A stretch of 53,357 nt of DNA from Thermoproteota archaeon. Lineage in GTDB: Archaea; Korarchaeota; Korarchaeia; Korarchaeales; Korarchaeaceae. Below, in pieces: positions 41,055 through 50,649 of the stretch. Position 1 is the stretch's first letter. Each line of letters starts with the position of its first letter. The notes under the pieces were generated by a model that was given only the letters and a program-made list of their open reading frames with translations, searched no databases and was not told where the DNA came from. The stretch spans positions 1-53,357 of the forward strand of contig JAMOVA010000033.1 of NCBI GenBank assembly GCA_027061785.1. Reading direction: 5' to 3'. The position numbers and the translations under genes are program-made.

Positions 41055-42293
41055 ATGCCTAAGGTCAAGGATCCCAGCCTAGCTGAGAAGGGCAGGCTGA
41101 AGATAGAGTGGGCTAAGGCCCACATGCCCGTGTTGGGGATAATATCGGAGAGGTTCTCCAAGGAGAAGCCTTTAGAGGGCATTAGAGTCGCTGCGTGCCT
41201 CCATGTGACTAAGGAAACGGCCGTCCTAGTACTGACACTGAAGGAGGGTGGGGCGGAGGTCTGCCTGTCAGCATCGAACCCCCTCTCCACTCAGGATGAC
41301 GTAGCGGCAGCCCTCGCGGAGGAGGGAATAGATGTGTACGCTTGGAGGGGGATGAGCGAGGATGAGTACTTCTGGGCCATAGAGAAAGCGTTAAGCTGCA
41401 AACCTCACATCACAATGGATGATGGCGGGGACATTACGGTGATGGCCCACGAGAGGGGGTTCGCTGACGACGTGATCGGCGGGACCGAGGAGACCACCAC
41501 GGGCGTCCTCAGGATAGAGTCCCTAGCTAGGGACGGGGTGCTCAAGTACCCGGTTATAGCTGTTAACAACGCGGAGACCAAGTGGAACTTCGATAACGTT
41601 TACGGGACCGGTCAGAGTACGATCGACGGCATCTTGAGGGCGACGAACGTTATGATAGCCGGCAAATACTTCGTGGTAGCCGGATACGGCCATGTCGGTC
41701 GGGGAATAGCCATGAGGGCCCGTGGGATGGGTGCGAAGGTCATAGTCACGGAGGTCGATCCCATAAAGGCCCTGATGGCTGCCATGGATGGCTACCTAGT
41801 CATGCCGATGAGGGAGGCGGCTAAGATAGGGGACATCTTCGTGACAGCAACCGGGAACAAGGACGTGATCAAGGCGGAGCATATGAGCCTCATGAAGGAC
41901 GGGGCCATCCTGGCGAATGCTGGTCACTTCGATGTGGAGGTATCGGTCAAGGACTTGGAGCTCATGGCCCTCTCCAAGAGGGAGATGAGGGATAACGTGA
42001 AGGAGTACCTGCTCCCCAATGGGAGGAGGATCTACCTGCTGGCGGAGGGCAGGCTCGTGAATCTGGTTGCCGCGGAGGGGCATCCAAGCGAGGTCATGGA
42101 CATGAGCTTCTCCAATCAGGCCCTAGCTGTCGAGTACCTGATCAAGGAGGGGAGGGGCCTCAATCCCGAGGTGCACCCGGTTCCTAGGAGCATAGATGAG
42201 GAGGTGGCCAGGCTCAAGCTAGCGTCCATGGGGATAGAGATAGATACCCTGACGGAAGAGCAGGAGAGATACCTGAAGAGCTGGCGTGGATGA
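41055..42293 (+). CDS. ahcY: S-adenosylhomocysteine hydrolase
   Basis: 412 residues. [40 protein letters not shown], the NAD-binding [19 protein letters not shown] and [12 protein letters not shown] blocks are diagnostic. It hydrolyses SAH formed by methyltransferases to homocysteine and adenosine (reversibly). The TGA overlaps the next ATG, tying it to a radical SAM protein. Confidence 0.97.
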   Translation: MPKVKDPSLAEKGRLKIEWAKAHMPVLGIISERFSKEKPLEGIRVAACLHVTKETAVLVLTLKEGGAEVCLSASNPLSTQDDVAAALAEEGIDVYAWRGMSEDEYFWAIEKALSCKPHITMDDGGDITVMAHERGFADDVIGGTEETTTGVLRIESLARDGVLKYPVIAVNNAETKWNFDNVYGTGQSTIDGILRATNVMIAGKYFVVAGYGHVGRGIAMRARGMGAKVIVTEVDPIKALMAAMDGYLVMPMREAAKIGDIFVTATGNKDVIKAEHMSLMKDGAILANAGHFDVEVSVKDLELMALSKREMRDNVKEYLLPNGRRIYLLAEGRLVNLVAAEGHPSEVMDMSFSNQALAVEYLIKEGRGLNPEVHPVPRSIDEEVARLKLASMGIEIDTLTEEQERYLKSWRG

Positions 42294-43378
42294 TCATGGA
42301 GGAACTTCCCTTAGGAGCCCTCAGGGTCAGGGGCTGGAGCAGGGGCTGCGGGCTCTGCTGGGAAGGGGCCAAGATAGTCCTCTTCGTGACCGGCAAGTGC
42401 CCTCTCTACGACTCCTGTCCCTACTGCACGATCTCCGAGTGGCGCCGCGATAAGGACATGGTGCTGGTGGACGAGAACCCCGTATCCAGCGACGAGGATG
42501 TGATCAGGGAAGCGGAGCTCGTTTCCGCCTTAGGTGCGGGGATCACCGGCGGGGAGCCGTCCTTAGTAGTGGACAGGGTGGCCCACTACGTCAGGCTCCT
42601 GAAGGACAGGTTCGGCGATTCCTTCCACATACACATGTACACCAACGCCGTGGGAATAGATGAGAGAAATCTGTCCGTTCTGAGAGATGCTGGATTAGAC
42701 GAGATCAGATTCCACAGCTGGAATAGAAGGGTTTGGGAGAAGATGGAGCTCGCCCTAGATGAAGGGTTCATCGTGGGCGCGGAGATGCCCTCCATACCGG
42801 GCGAGCCCTGGATATCGAAGTTAAAGGAGCTCGCCTCCTATCTAGACAGGATAGGCGCCAGTTTCATCAACCTCAACGAGCTGGAGTTCACGCCATCAAA
42901 CAGGGATAGACTGTTGAAGATGGGCTTCAGACCAAGGATTGATAGCGAGGTGGCCGTTCAGGGAAGCGCGGAAGCTGCAAGGGAGGTGCTGGAGTTCGTC
43001 GAGAGGGAGACGGGCATCATGGGCTACTACTGCCCGGCCCTCCAGAAGGAGTATCAGGTGAGGATGCGGTGGGCCAGGAGGGCCAAGAACGTCGCAAGGG
43101 AATATGAAGAGCCGACTGATGAGGGCACCCTCATCTACGGGGAGATCGAGGGTCCGGAGGAGGCTCTCCTATACCTCTCTACCAAGTACGGGGGCGTGAT
43201 TTCCGGAGGTAAGCTCCTCATAGACCCATACACCTTCCAGGAGATCGCCAAGGAGGTTCAGGAACTTGGTTTGAATGGGAGGCTCGTGGAGGTCATGCCC
43301 ACAGACGACAGGAAGGTGCTGCAGATCTTCCCACTCGATTTCATCCTGAGGGAGATGAGGAGGAGTGAAGGAGATTGA
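42290..43378 (+). CDS. COG2108-like radical SAM protein with CX5CX2C motif
   Basis: 362 residues. [16 protein letters not shown] leads into [10 protein letters not shown], and ITGGEPSLV provides the SAM amine contact. The three cluster cysteines are spaced C-x5-C-x2-C instead of the usual C-x3-C-x2-C; a few radical SAM families such as HmdB share that spacing. Another Cys pair precedes it (CGLC). Reaction unknown. It overlaps ahcY by 4 nt and the MIP18 gene by 14 nt, so ahcY, this gene and the Fe-S-related gene form an operon. Confidence 0.8.
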   Translation: MIMEELPLGALRVRGWSRGCGLCWEGAKIVLFVTGKCPLYDSCPYCTISEWRRDKDMVLVDENPVSSDEDVIREAELVSALGAGITGGEPSLVVDRVAHYVRLLKDRFGDSFHIHMYTNAVGIDERNLSVLRDAGLDEIRFHSWNRRVWEKMELALDEGFIVGAEMPSIPGEPWISKLKELASYLDRIGASFINLNELEFTPSNRDRLLKMGFRPRIDSEVAVQGSAEAAREVLEFVERETGIMGYYCPALQKEYQVRMRWARRAKNVAREYEEPTDEGTLIYGEIEGPEEALLYLSTKYGGVISGGKLLIDPYTFQEIAKEVQELGLNGRLVEVMPTDDRKVLQIFPLDFILREMRRSEGD

Positions 43379-43616
43379 GAGGAAGGTATGGGAGGCTTTG
43401 AGGAAGGTCAAGGATCCGGAGCTCAAGGTGAGCATGGTGGATGCCGGCCTGATAAAGAAGGTAGAGGAGAAGGACGGTGTGGTGACGGTGGAGTTCACTC
43501 TCACGACTCCTTTCTGCCCTTACGCCGATCTACTAGCGTTAGCGATAAAGAAGGCGGCGGAAAGCGTTGAGGGGGTGAAGGAGGCTAAGGTTAGGATAGT
43601 GGGGATAAAGATGTGA
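43365..43616 (+). CDS. MIP18/DUF59 iron-sulphur assembly protein
   Basis: 83 residues, GTG start within the end of the preceding gene. VWEALRKVKDPELKVSMVDAGLI and FTLTTPFCPYADLL, with the conserved Cys, are family marks. MIP18/SufT proteins help insert Fe-S clusters, fitting the radical SAM gene just upstream. Short, single-domain, normal length. The stop lies 3 nt from the convergent beta-CASP gene. Confidence 0.9.
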   Translation: MKEIERKVWEALRKVKDPELKVSMVDAGLIKKVEEKDGVVTVEFTLTTPFCPYADLLALAIKKAAESVEGVKEAKVRIVGIKM

Positions 43617-43619
43617 TGT

Positions 43620-44891
43620 TTAGAATATGACCTCCTCTCCCAGCTCGGGGGAGAAGGCAGCGATCCCCATCTTATCCTCCAGCTCGTTGGCGAACTCCTC
43701 CGACTCCTCCCCGTGGACCACCATTATGCTCTCGGGCTTCAGTTCCTTGATGAGCTTGAGTATGCCGGACCTGCTGGCGTGGGCAGAGAAGTTGAGCTGG
43801 TTCACCTTCATCATTATCCACGTTTCTTCTCCCTCTATCTCCATCTTGCCCTCTTCTATCAGCCTCCTTCCCTCGGTTCCGTCCACCTGGTAGCCTGTCA
43901 GAGTTATGGTGCTGTTCTCGTCCTCCTTCCTCTCCTTCATGTAGTAGTGTACCGGGCCGCCCTCGAGCATGCCCGACGTGGTCAGCACCACATTGGGCCT
44001 CTTGGTTATCTTCTTCCTCATGTGCCAGTTCCTCACGGAGGTTATGGTCCTCACAGCCAGCTTCAGGTCGTCAGCGTCCCTCACCCTGTTCGAGAAGTAC
44101 TCGGTTATCTCCGTGCTCTTCCGGGCCATGCCATCTAAGAAGAGCTTTCCCTTGAATCCCCTAGCCCTCAGAGCCATTGCCACCTCTAGAAGCCTCCCTA
44201 TCGCGAACCCCGCGACTATGGCGGTTCCGCCGGACTTCAGGGTCTCTAGTACTATCTCCTTGAGGAGAAGCTCCTGCTTCGCTCTAGGCGGGTGCTCCTT
44301 CTTCGCGTAGGTGGATTCCGTTATGAGTATGTCCACTGGCGGTATGTCGTCTATGCTGGCCGGTGGCATCAGCCTGGAAGGCACGGTGTTGAAGTCTCCC
44401 GTGTACAGGACGCTCGTCCCGTCGTACTTTATGTGGAACATGGCGCTGCCAGGTATGTGGCCAGCGTTTATGGCAGTGACCTCTAAGTCACCCACCCTGA
44501 AGGGAACGTTGAACTCCACTGGCCTGAAGTTGTTCAGGGTTCTCCTCACTTCTTTCGGCCCGTAGCCTATGTGATGACCCTTCAGCTTCGCCACCTTTAT
44601 GGCATCGTACAGCAGGAGCTCGGAGTACTCCCTAGTGATGTCTATCCCATAGATGGGTACGTCGTGTCCATGGCTAACCAGCCTGGGCAGCGATCCCGAG
44701 TGATCCAAGTGCGCGTGGGTCAGCAGGACAGCATCAACTTTCTCGGGTATGGGAGGGAACTCGGGGTGCTCCTTGGGTATTAGCTTCATGCCGTAATCCA
44801 GCAGCACCCTCGTACCTCCTGCCTCGAGCAAGAGTGCGCTCTTGCCTACTTCACGGGTTCCACCCAGCGCAGTCACGGATATCTTTCCCAT
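43620..44891 (-). CDS. Beta-CASP ribonuclease (archaeal CPSF/RNase J-like)
   Basis: 423 residues. MBL motif LTHAHLDHSGSLP, INAGHIPGSAMF, YTGDFNT and the beta-CASP motifs TESTYAKKEHPPR, AIVAGFAIGRLLEV, TTSGMLEGGP and NFSAHASRSGI (motif C His) are all present. There is no N-terminal KH domain, so it resembles aCPSF2 more than aCPSF1. Acts in RNA 5'-3' decay or 3' processing. ATG 44891 has GAGGTGA 9 nt upstream; a GTG at 44903 adds four residues. Confidence 0.93.
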   Translation of the reverse strand: MGKISVTALGGTREVGKSALLLEAGGTRVLLDYGMKLIPKEHPEFPPIPEKVDAVLLTHAHLDHSGSLPRLVSHGHDVPIYGIDITREYSELLLYDAIKVAKLKGHHIGYGPKEVRRTLNNFRPVEFNVPFRVGDLEVTAINAGHIPGSAMFHIKYDGTSVLYTGDFNTVPSRLMPPASIDDIPPVDILITESTYAKKEHPPRAKQELLLKEIVLETLKSGGTAIVAGFAIGRLLEVAMALRARGFKGKLFLDGMARKSTEITEYFSNRVRDADDLKLAVRTITSVRNWHMRKKITKRPNVVLTTSGMLEGGPVHYYMKERKEDENSTITLTGYQVDGTEGRRLIEEGKMEIEGEETWIMMKVNQLNFSAHASRSGILKLIKELKPESIMVVHGEESEEFANELEDKMGIAAFSPELGEEVIF

Positions 44892-44999
44892 TCTCTTTCT
44901 CACCTCTTATCTCGGACCGTCTCTAGCGGTCCTTTACAGGAGTAACGTCCTTCTTACTGATTTAAAAATAGTACCTTTCACGTAGAGTGGGTGGGTTCC

Positions 45000-45329
45000 A
45001 TGGGTTACGTCTCGTTTTCGGACTTTAAAAAGCTGGATTTGAGGGTAGGAGAGATAGTAGAAGCGGAGAGGGTTGAAGGCAGCAGGAAGCTCGTAAAACT
45101 GATAGTGGATTTAGGCAATGAACGAAGGCAGCTGGTCGCGGGCATAGCTGAGTACTACGAGCCCGAGAGCCTCGTGGGTAAGCAGATAGTCGTCGTGACG
45201 AACCTGCAACCGAGGAAGTTCATGGGCGTGGAGTCGCAGGGTATGCTCCTCGCTGCGGTGGTGGGGGAGGGCAGGCCCGTCCTGTTGACCCCTGAGGAGA
45301 AGGTCCCGCCGGGCACCCCAGTCTCATGA
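45000..45329 (+). CDS. tRNA-binding protein (MetRS-beta / EMAP II-like)
   Basis: 109 residues, a single OB fold: FKKLDLRVGEIVEAERVEGSRKL, VAGIAEYYEPESLVG and NLQPRKFMGVESQGMLLAA are the Arc1/EMAP/CsaA pattern. It corresponds to the C-terminal dimerisation and tRNA-binding domain that the MetRS encoded at 13508-15187 lacks, and may act in trans. ATG 45000 follows GGTGG; GTG 44991 is an alternative. 6-nt convergent overlap with the next gene. Confidence 0.92.
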   Translation: MGYVSFSDFKKLDLRVGEIVEAERVEGSRKLVKLIVDLGNERRQLVAGIAEYYEPESLVGKQIVVVTNLQPRKFMGVESQGMLLAAVVGEGRPVLLTPEEKVPPGTPVS

Positions 45330-45728
45330 CTCCTCGTCGGAACCGGTGCCCAGTATCCTGTACACCTCCACCCCTTCATCTCCTATCCTTTTGAAGTCCA
45401 GAAATGCTAGGCCCTTCCTCTCTAGCCTCTCCAAGACCTGCTTGGCCGTATCTACGGGGAGGTTCAGATCAGCCGCCACATCCGCGACGGTCACATACCC
45501 TCCTTTCCTCCTAGCGAGCCTTATCACCTTCGCCTCGAGGAGTTCCTCAGATACCTGGGCCCTCTTAACCATCATATTAGCGTATATGGCCGCTCCCCCC
45601 AAGAGCAGCATGGCGAATCCGGGCACGACCCTAGAGGGGTTGTAGGAACTTGCTATCAGGAAGATCAGGCCGAAGAAGATCAGAATAGCTCCCGCTCCGT
45701 AAGCTAAAAAATCCCTGAGGGAGGGCAA
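45324..45728 (-). CDS. Membrane-anchored winged-helix protein
   Basis: 134 residues. Two membrane helices (about 8-27 and 34-51), then a cytosolic winged-helix domain (VTVADVAADLNLPVDTAKQVLERLERKGL). The gene starts 6 nt after the PspA-like gene and in the same direction. A membrane-bound DNA- or protein-binding regulator of the PspA system is a reasonable inference; no characterised family was recognised. Confidence 0.75.
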   Translation of the reverse strand: MPSLRDFLAYGAGAILIFFGLIFLIASSYNPSRVVPGFAMLLLGGAAIYANMMVKRAQVSEELLEAKVIRLARRKGGYVTVADVAADLNLPVDTAKQVLERLERKGLAFLDFKRIGDEGVEVYRILGTGSDEES

Positions 45729-45734
45729 CTGGGA

Positions 45735-46445
45735 TCAGCTCCCAACTTCCTCCTTCAGCCTCCTGAGTTCCTCCTCGAGCTCGCTCTGGAGCTCGATCTT
45801 ACCCAGTTCCCTCTCGATCTCGTCCTTCTCCTCCGGTTCCAAGACATCGAGGGCCCCTCCAGTGGCAACCAGTTCGTCCAGAGCTGCGGCCCTGGCCTTC
45901 ATCTCGTTGACCTTGTCTTCAGCCCTCTCTATTATCTCAGCCGCTGACGTGAAGTCCTCGGACAGTCCGGTGACCATCTCCTGGACCTCCACTTGAGCCT
46001 TGGAGGCCTCGTATTCCGCCTTGAGCTGCTCCTTCTTTGCCTTGAATAGGTCTATCTTCGTCTTGAGCTTGTCCCTCACCTCCATCAGCTTCTCCTCGTC
46101 CTCCTTCATGTCAGCTATCCTTTCCTCTAGTATCTTCTTCTGTCTGACCAGCACGAGCTTCCTCTCGAGAGCCTTCCTTGCCAAGTCCTCCCTACCGGCC
46201 TTGAGGGCCCTCTTGGCCTTATCGTCGAGGTCCTCGATCTTCTCATCTATCCTCTCCAGCTCGAACTCCAGCTTCTTCCTGGCGGTGATCGCCCTAGACA
46301 GGGCCATCTCCACATCGTGGAGCTGCTGCACTAGCTTGTCGTACGCGTAATCCAGCTGCTCTCGGGGATCCTCGAAGTTGTCCAACAGCTTATTCAACTT
46401 GGCCTCGATGCTCGTCTTGAGTCTCTCCCAAAAACCGGGCAACAC
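45735..46445 (-). CDS. PspA/Vipp1 (IM30) family protein
   Basis: 236 residues, predicted all-helical and coiled-coil: N-terminal amphipathic helix (MLPGFWERLKTSIEAKLNKL), FEDPREQLDYAYDKLVQQLHDVE, then long helices to an acidic tail. This is the ESCRT-III-like PspA/IM30 fold, which oligomerises on stressed membranes. GTG start with GGTGATG just upstream. First gene of a pair with the membrane winged-helix protein. Confidence 0.88.
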   Translation of the reverse strand: MLPGFWERLKTSIEAKLNKLLDNFEDPREQLDYAYDKLVQQLHDVEMALSRAITARKKLEFELERIDEKIEDLDDKAKRALKAGREDLARKALERKLVLVRQKKILEERIADMKEDEEKLMEVRDKLKTKIDLFKAKKEQLKAEYEASKAQVEVQEMVTGLSEDFTSAAEIIERAEDKVNEMKARAAALDELVATGGALDVLEPEEKDEIERELGKIELQSELEEELRRLKEEVGS

Positions 46446-46486
46446 TCATCACCGTGAATTCTCGAATGATGGGATAAAAAATTTGT

Positions 46487-47869
46487 TCATCGAGATCTAG
46501 CTACCGAGCGACCGTACTGCCTGAGGCCGTAAAGTGCAGCAGCCGCCCTCTCTGGAGTCGGATAGATCGGTAGCCCCCTCCTCTCCATTCTGTGAAGTAC
46601 CTCCTCGACGTCAGAGGTAGTGGGAACCGCAGTGGCCACCACGGGTATGTCTGATCTCTCGACCAGCTCCAGCAATAGCCTCTCGGTCTTGTCCGGAACC
46701 ATCCCGGGAACCCCGAACAGGGGTATGAGGAACAGGGCGTCGTACTCACCGCTCTCAACGAAGGCCAGTCCAGCCTCTAAGAACTGCTCCGGCGTGGAGT
46801 CGCCGGTGAGGTCCGTCGGATTGCCCACGGGGTAGTATGGGGGGAGCATTTCCCTCAATTTCCTCATCAACTGTTCAGAGGGAGGAGTTACCCTGAAGCC
46901 CCTCATCTCCAAGGCATCCACCGCCAGTATCCCGAACCCGCCCCCGTTCGTCAGTACTGCTACTCTGTCCCCGAACATGGGTGGCTGGGTCGCTAAGGCC
47001 ACCGGAACGTCCACGAACTCGTTCAAAGTGCTGACCAAGATCCCGCCGCTCTGGAGGACCGCTGCCTGGAATATATCGCTCCTCCCAGCTAGGGATCCCG
47101 TGTGGCTCCTCACGGCCCTATCTCCGGACGAGGTCCTCCCTCCCTTGAGGACGACCACGGGTTTCCTCTTCGAAGCCTCCCTTATGGAGTCCATGAACTT
47201 CCTCCCGTCGGCCACACCCTCTATGTAGGCCGCGATGACCTTGGTGTCATCGTCCTCCGCCAGGTACAGGATCAGATCCCCCTCATCCACATCCAGCCTG
47301 TTGCCGTAGCTCACGAACTTGCTTATCCCTCTTCCCTCCTTCCTGATCATCGTGAGGAGGGTGCTCCCCAGGCTTCCGCTTTGCGTGATTATCGAGACCT
47401 CCCCGGGGCGTGGCCGGGGTATGACCTCCTCAGGTAAGAACAGGGTATCTATCCTATCCTTGGGGTCGAAGACCCCCAAGCAGTTCGGGCCTATCACCCT
47501 CACTCCATGCTTCTTGGCCACCTCCAGCAGTTCTCTCTCCAAGTGCTCGTTCCCTATCTCGGAGAATCCTCCTGACACCACGATAGCGCCCTTGGCTCCC
47601 TTCTCAGCTGCCTCTTCCAGGGCGGAGGGGGTGAGGTCGGCCCTCAGAGCTATGACCGCCAGGTCGATGTCGTCAGGTATGTCCGAGACCCTAGGATAGC
47701 ATTTTAGCCCCAGTATCTCGTCTGCCTTCGGATTCACGGGATATATCCTCCCCGGGAACCCTATCTCTATCAGCCTCTTCAGAATGACGTGTCCAACTCT
47801 CTCAGGGTTCCTCGATGCGCCTATGACAGCCACTGACCTCGGCTTGAAGAAGACGTCCAGCTCTCCCAA
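46487..47869 (-). CDS. acdA: ADP-forming acyl-CoA synthetase, alpha subunit
   Basis: 460 residues: CoA-binding SVAVIGASRNPERVG, GFPGRIYPVNP, GPNCLGVFDP, and the phosphorylated His256 in VRSHTGSLAG, so the catalytic loop is intact. The enzyme converts acyl-CoA, ADP and phosphate to acid, CoA and ATP. The beta (ATP-grasp) subunit is not in this window. TTG start with GGGGGAT upstream. Compare the degenerate paralogue at 5208-6527. Confidence 0.9.
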   Translation of the reverse strand: MGELDVFFKPRSVAVIGASRNPERVGHVILKRLIEIGFPGRIYPVNPKADEILGLKCYPRVSDIPDDIDLAVIALRADLTPSALEEAAEKGAKGAIVVSGGFSEIGNEHLERELLEVAKKHGVRVIGPNCLGVFDPKDRIDTLFLPEEVIPRPRPGEVSIITQSGSLGSTLLTMIRKEGRGISKFVSYGNRLDVDEGDLILYLAEDDDTKVIAAYIEGVADGRKFMDSIREASKRKPVVVLKGGRTSSGDRAVRSHTGSLAGRSDIFQAAVLQSGGILVSTLNEFVDVPVALATQPPMFGDRVAVLTNGGGFGILAVDALEMRGFRVTPPSEQLMRKLREMLPPYYPVGNPTDLTGDSTPEQFLEAGLAFVESGEYDALFLIPLFGVPGMVPDKTERLLLELVERSDIPVVATAVPTTSDVEEVLHRMERRGLPIYPTPERAAAALYGLRQYGRSVARSR

Positions 47870-47928
47870 ATTATCCCCCGGGTAATCACGGGAACACGTT
47901 AAAATTTAGCAGTCGTAGGTTAGCTGGA

Positions 47929-49056
47929 ATGGTGGTTGAGTCAGGACTGCCCTTTGAGTCAATAGAGGAGGCAGTAATCGAGGCCAGATCACGGGTGTCC
48001 TCCTTCCTCTTCCCAAAAAGCGGAGTGGAAGGCGATGCTCTGCTCTCGGTGATAAGGAGGGAGTGGAGGGGCGGTATAGGGCAGGGGGAGATAGAGAGGA
48101 TAGCTGCCATCGATGGGAGTAACAACAGCGACTACCTCACCCTAGGCCAGATAATCTTCGTGGTCTCGGCTTCCCTCTTCATGAAGGACAGCGAGCCTGT
48201 GATCGCTAGGAAGTACCAAATAGGGGTGATGGACGATTATCACTACAGGGAGAGGGTCTCCTTCTGCCGGGAGACCATGGAGGTCAAGATGGCTCTCAGA
48301 TCCCTGGAGCTCGAGCCGGAAATCCTGCTCATGGACGGCTCCTTCTTGGCTATGGTCGACAAGGGGTTGTGGTCCACTCCTTACGGTCAGAAGGTACCCT
48401 ACTCCATGAGGAGGATCTTGAGGGAGGTCGAATCGGCCTTGGGGGTGGACCTCACCCAAGGACTGGTCTCCCACACGCACCTCATGGACATCTCGACCAG
48501 GATAGAGGAGATCGTGAGCTCGGTGCTGGAGGATGAGAAGGGGAAGCCGCCAGAGAGGGACGAGGTTAGGAGGGCGGTGGCCTTCATAGAGAGGTACGAG
48601 GTGCTCTCCAGCCTGAACGAACTCCTGAGGAGGGGAAGGGGGACTCTGGTGGCTGTGGCGAAGAGATCAGGTAGCAGGCTGTACTTTAACTCGCGCCTAC
48701 CCGATATGGAGGTCGTGAGGAGATATACCAGCCTGGAATCAGGTTATCTGAGTCCGAAGTTGGCTGAACTTCGCTTCCCGGAGTACTCGGGTATCGACGA
48801 TACCTACCGGATCACGCTGACCTACGCCAGGCTCGAGAGGGCCACCAACCCCCTGAGGGTGGAGGTGGTCGGGGACGCTGATGAATCGTTCTTGGAAGAG
48901 TTGCTGGGCTCTCTGGCCAGGTACTCGGTGAGGGGTTACCCGTACCACCTGAGGAGGGTGCACGAGCTCGCCAAGATAGGAAGGGATCTCATGTCCCACC
49001 TAGCGAGGAACCTCCTAGTTCCGGAGGTGAGTGGGAGGGAGAGGCTTGGAGAGTGA
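47929..49056 (+). CDS. nurA: NurA 5'-3' nuclease
   Basis: 375 residues. Conserved metal motifs ERIAAIDGSNNSDYL near residue 60 and EILLMDGSFLAM near residue 140, plus a late YPYHLRRVHELAKI, define NurA. With HerA it resects DNA ends at double-strand breaks downstream of Mre11-Rad50. It begins the nurA-herA-mre11-rad50 operon; herA starts within its last codons. Confidence 0.94.
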   Translation: MVVESGLPFESIEEAVIEARSRVSSFLFPKSGVEGDALLSVIRREWRGGIGQGEIERIAAIDGSNNSDYLTLGQIIFVVSASLFMKDSEPVIARKYQIGVMDDYHYRERVSFCRETMEVKMALRSLELEPEILLMDGSFLAMVDKGLWSTPYGQKVPYSMRRILREVESALGVDLTQGLVSHTHLMDISTRIEEIVSSVLEDEKGKPPERDEVRRAVAFIERYEVLSSLNELLRRGRGTLVAVAKRSGSRLYFNSRLPDMEVVRRYTSLESGYLSPKLAELRFPEYSGIDDTYRITLTYARLERATNPLRVEVVGDADESFLEELLGSLARYSVRGYPYHLRRVHELAKIGRDLMSHLARNLLVPEVSGRERLGE

Positions 49057-50647
49057 CGTTTTGGGAAGAATTGCTCCCAACTCCACGCCCGTGCAGGCCG
49101 AGATGATAGCCTACGCTGGCGTGGTGCCGAAGGTGGGGGACTACGTTGTGATAGACAGCGAGGAGTCCCAGTTGCTGGGTATGGTCAGTAACGTGGTCAG
49201 GGGAGCGCTGGAGCTGGCTAGGAGCGATCTCCTCCAAGCGAACTACTACGACACAATACTGGAAGTGGTGGGCTCACCATCCGACTGGTTGAAGGCGACC
49301 ATAAGGATGATAGGGGTGCTCTCGGGAGGCGAGTTAGCTGGCCTCCCTAGGGCGCCTCCTCCAACGGGGGCTCTCGTGAGGAAGGCCCCGGCAGACCTCT
49401 TGAGGAGGATCTTCGCCCCGCCTGAGGGTAGAGAGGGGATAAAGCTGGGGAAGCTCCTCACGAGGGGCGATGTAGTCGTCCATTTGGATCCGGATGAGCT
49501 GATCTCGAGGCACCTAGCCGTGCTGGCGGTCACCGGCGGCGGTAAGTCCAACTCGGTGGCCGTGATCTTGGAGGAGATAGTCAGGATGGGTGGCGTGGCC
49601 ATACTGTTCGATGTACACTCGGAGTACACGGGCATGTCGTTCGGATGCCCCCACTGCGAGGTCGAGACGGTGGATCCCGTCCTAGACCCCAATACTCTCA
49701 CCGTTGAGGAGCTCGGTAGTCTGCTAGGAGTTACCTACGACAACGCACCCAAGCAGTTCATCTACCTGAAGGCCGCTTACAAGAGGGCCAAGGAGCTCCT
49801 CATCAGGGAGAGGCTGGGAGAGTACCTGAGGAGGGCTGAGATCGAAGCTGAAATGGATGACCTCCTGGCCGGCATGCAGGCCATAATACAGCTGTCCTTG
49901 AGGGAGAAGGATTCCGATGACAAATTCCTAATAGCATTTCCGAGCAATGACAGGGGGAGCATTGAGAGCCTCTTGGCTAAGGTGGACTTCGTGAGGTCGA
50001 AGTACGGGAGGGTCCTCAGACCGGCTGCTGGCGAGCTGGTGGACCACCTGAACTACGGGAAGTTGGTGATAGTGGATCTGGGTCAGTTGGATTCGGATCT
50101 CACCGACGTCGTGGTGGGGAAGACGCTGTACACCATCCTCATGAGGGCGAAGCTGAAGAGGATAGGAAGGGGATACGAGGACTTCCCAACTCCAGTCTTC
50201 GCGGTCTTGGAGGAGGCTCACGCCCTCATACCATCGGTGGAGCATACCTACACGTCGTCAGCTGCTGCATCCATAGCCAAGGAAGGCAGGAAGTTCGGGG
50301 TCGGTCTCTGCCTCGTCAGCCAGAGGCCCAAGAGGCTCAACTCCGATGTCCTCTCCCAGATGGTCAACAAGATCATACTGAGGGTCGTGGAACCCGAGGA
50401 TCAGGCATACGTGAGGAGGGCCACCGAATTCCTGAGTGAGGAGATGGTCTCCTACCTCCCCTCCCTCGATGTCGGCGAGGCCGTGGTGGTGGGACCGATG
50501 GTGAGGATACCGGCGCTGGTCAAGGTGAGGCTGTTCGAGGGGAAGAGGGGAGGGGAGAGCCTGAAGGCCTATGAGATGTGGAGAGAAGGTCTGAGGAAGA
50601 GGTTGAGCGCATCTCCCGACGAGTACTACGACTCCATAGGGGGGTAA
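49046..50647 (+). CDS. herA: HerA bipolar DNA helicase/translocase
   Basis: 533 residues. An N-terminal HAS-barrel (PVQAEMIAYAGVVPKVGDYV) precedes the FtsK/HerA ATPase core: Walker A AVTGGGKSNSV, ILFDVHSEYTG, Walker B-like VFAVLEEAHALIPS and the arginine-finger segment KFGVGLCLVSQRPKRL. It forms a hexamer that drives NurA. TTG 49046 has GGGAGG upstream; TTG 49061 is another candidate. Overlaps nurA by 11 nt and is followed by mre11 after 2 nt. Confidence 0.94.
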   Translation: MESDVLGRIAPNSTPVQAEMIAYAGVVPKVGDYVVIDSEESQLLGMVSNVVRGALELARSDLLQANYYDTILEVVGSPSDWLKATIRMIGVLSGGELAGLPRAPPPTGALVRKAPADLLRRIFAPPEGREGIKLGKLLTRGDVVVHLDPDELISRHLAVLAVTGGGKSNSVAVILEEIVRMGGVAILFDVHSEYTGMSFGCPHCEVETVDPVLDPNTLTVEELGSLLGVTYDNAPKQFIYLKAAYKRAKELLIRERLGEYLRRAEIEAEMDDLLAGMQAIIQLSLREKDSDDKFLIAFPSNDRGSIESLLAKVDFVRSKYGRVLRPAAGELVDHLNYGKLVIVDLGQLDSDLTDVVVGKTLYTILMRAKLKRIGRGYEDFPTPVFAVLEEAHALIPSVEHTYTSSAAASIAKEGRKFGVGLCLVSQRPKRLNSDVLSQMVNKIILRVVEPEDQAYVRRATEFLSEEMVSYLPSLDVGEAVVVGPMVRIPALVKVRLFEGKRGGESLKAYEMWREGLRKRLSASPDEYYDSIGG

Positions 50648-50649
50648 AG

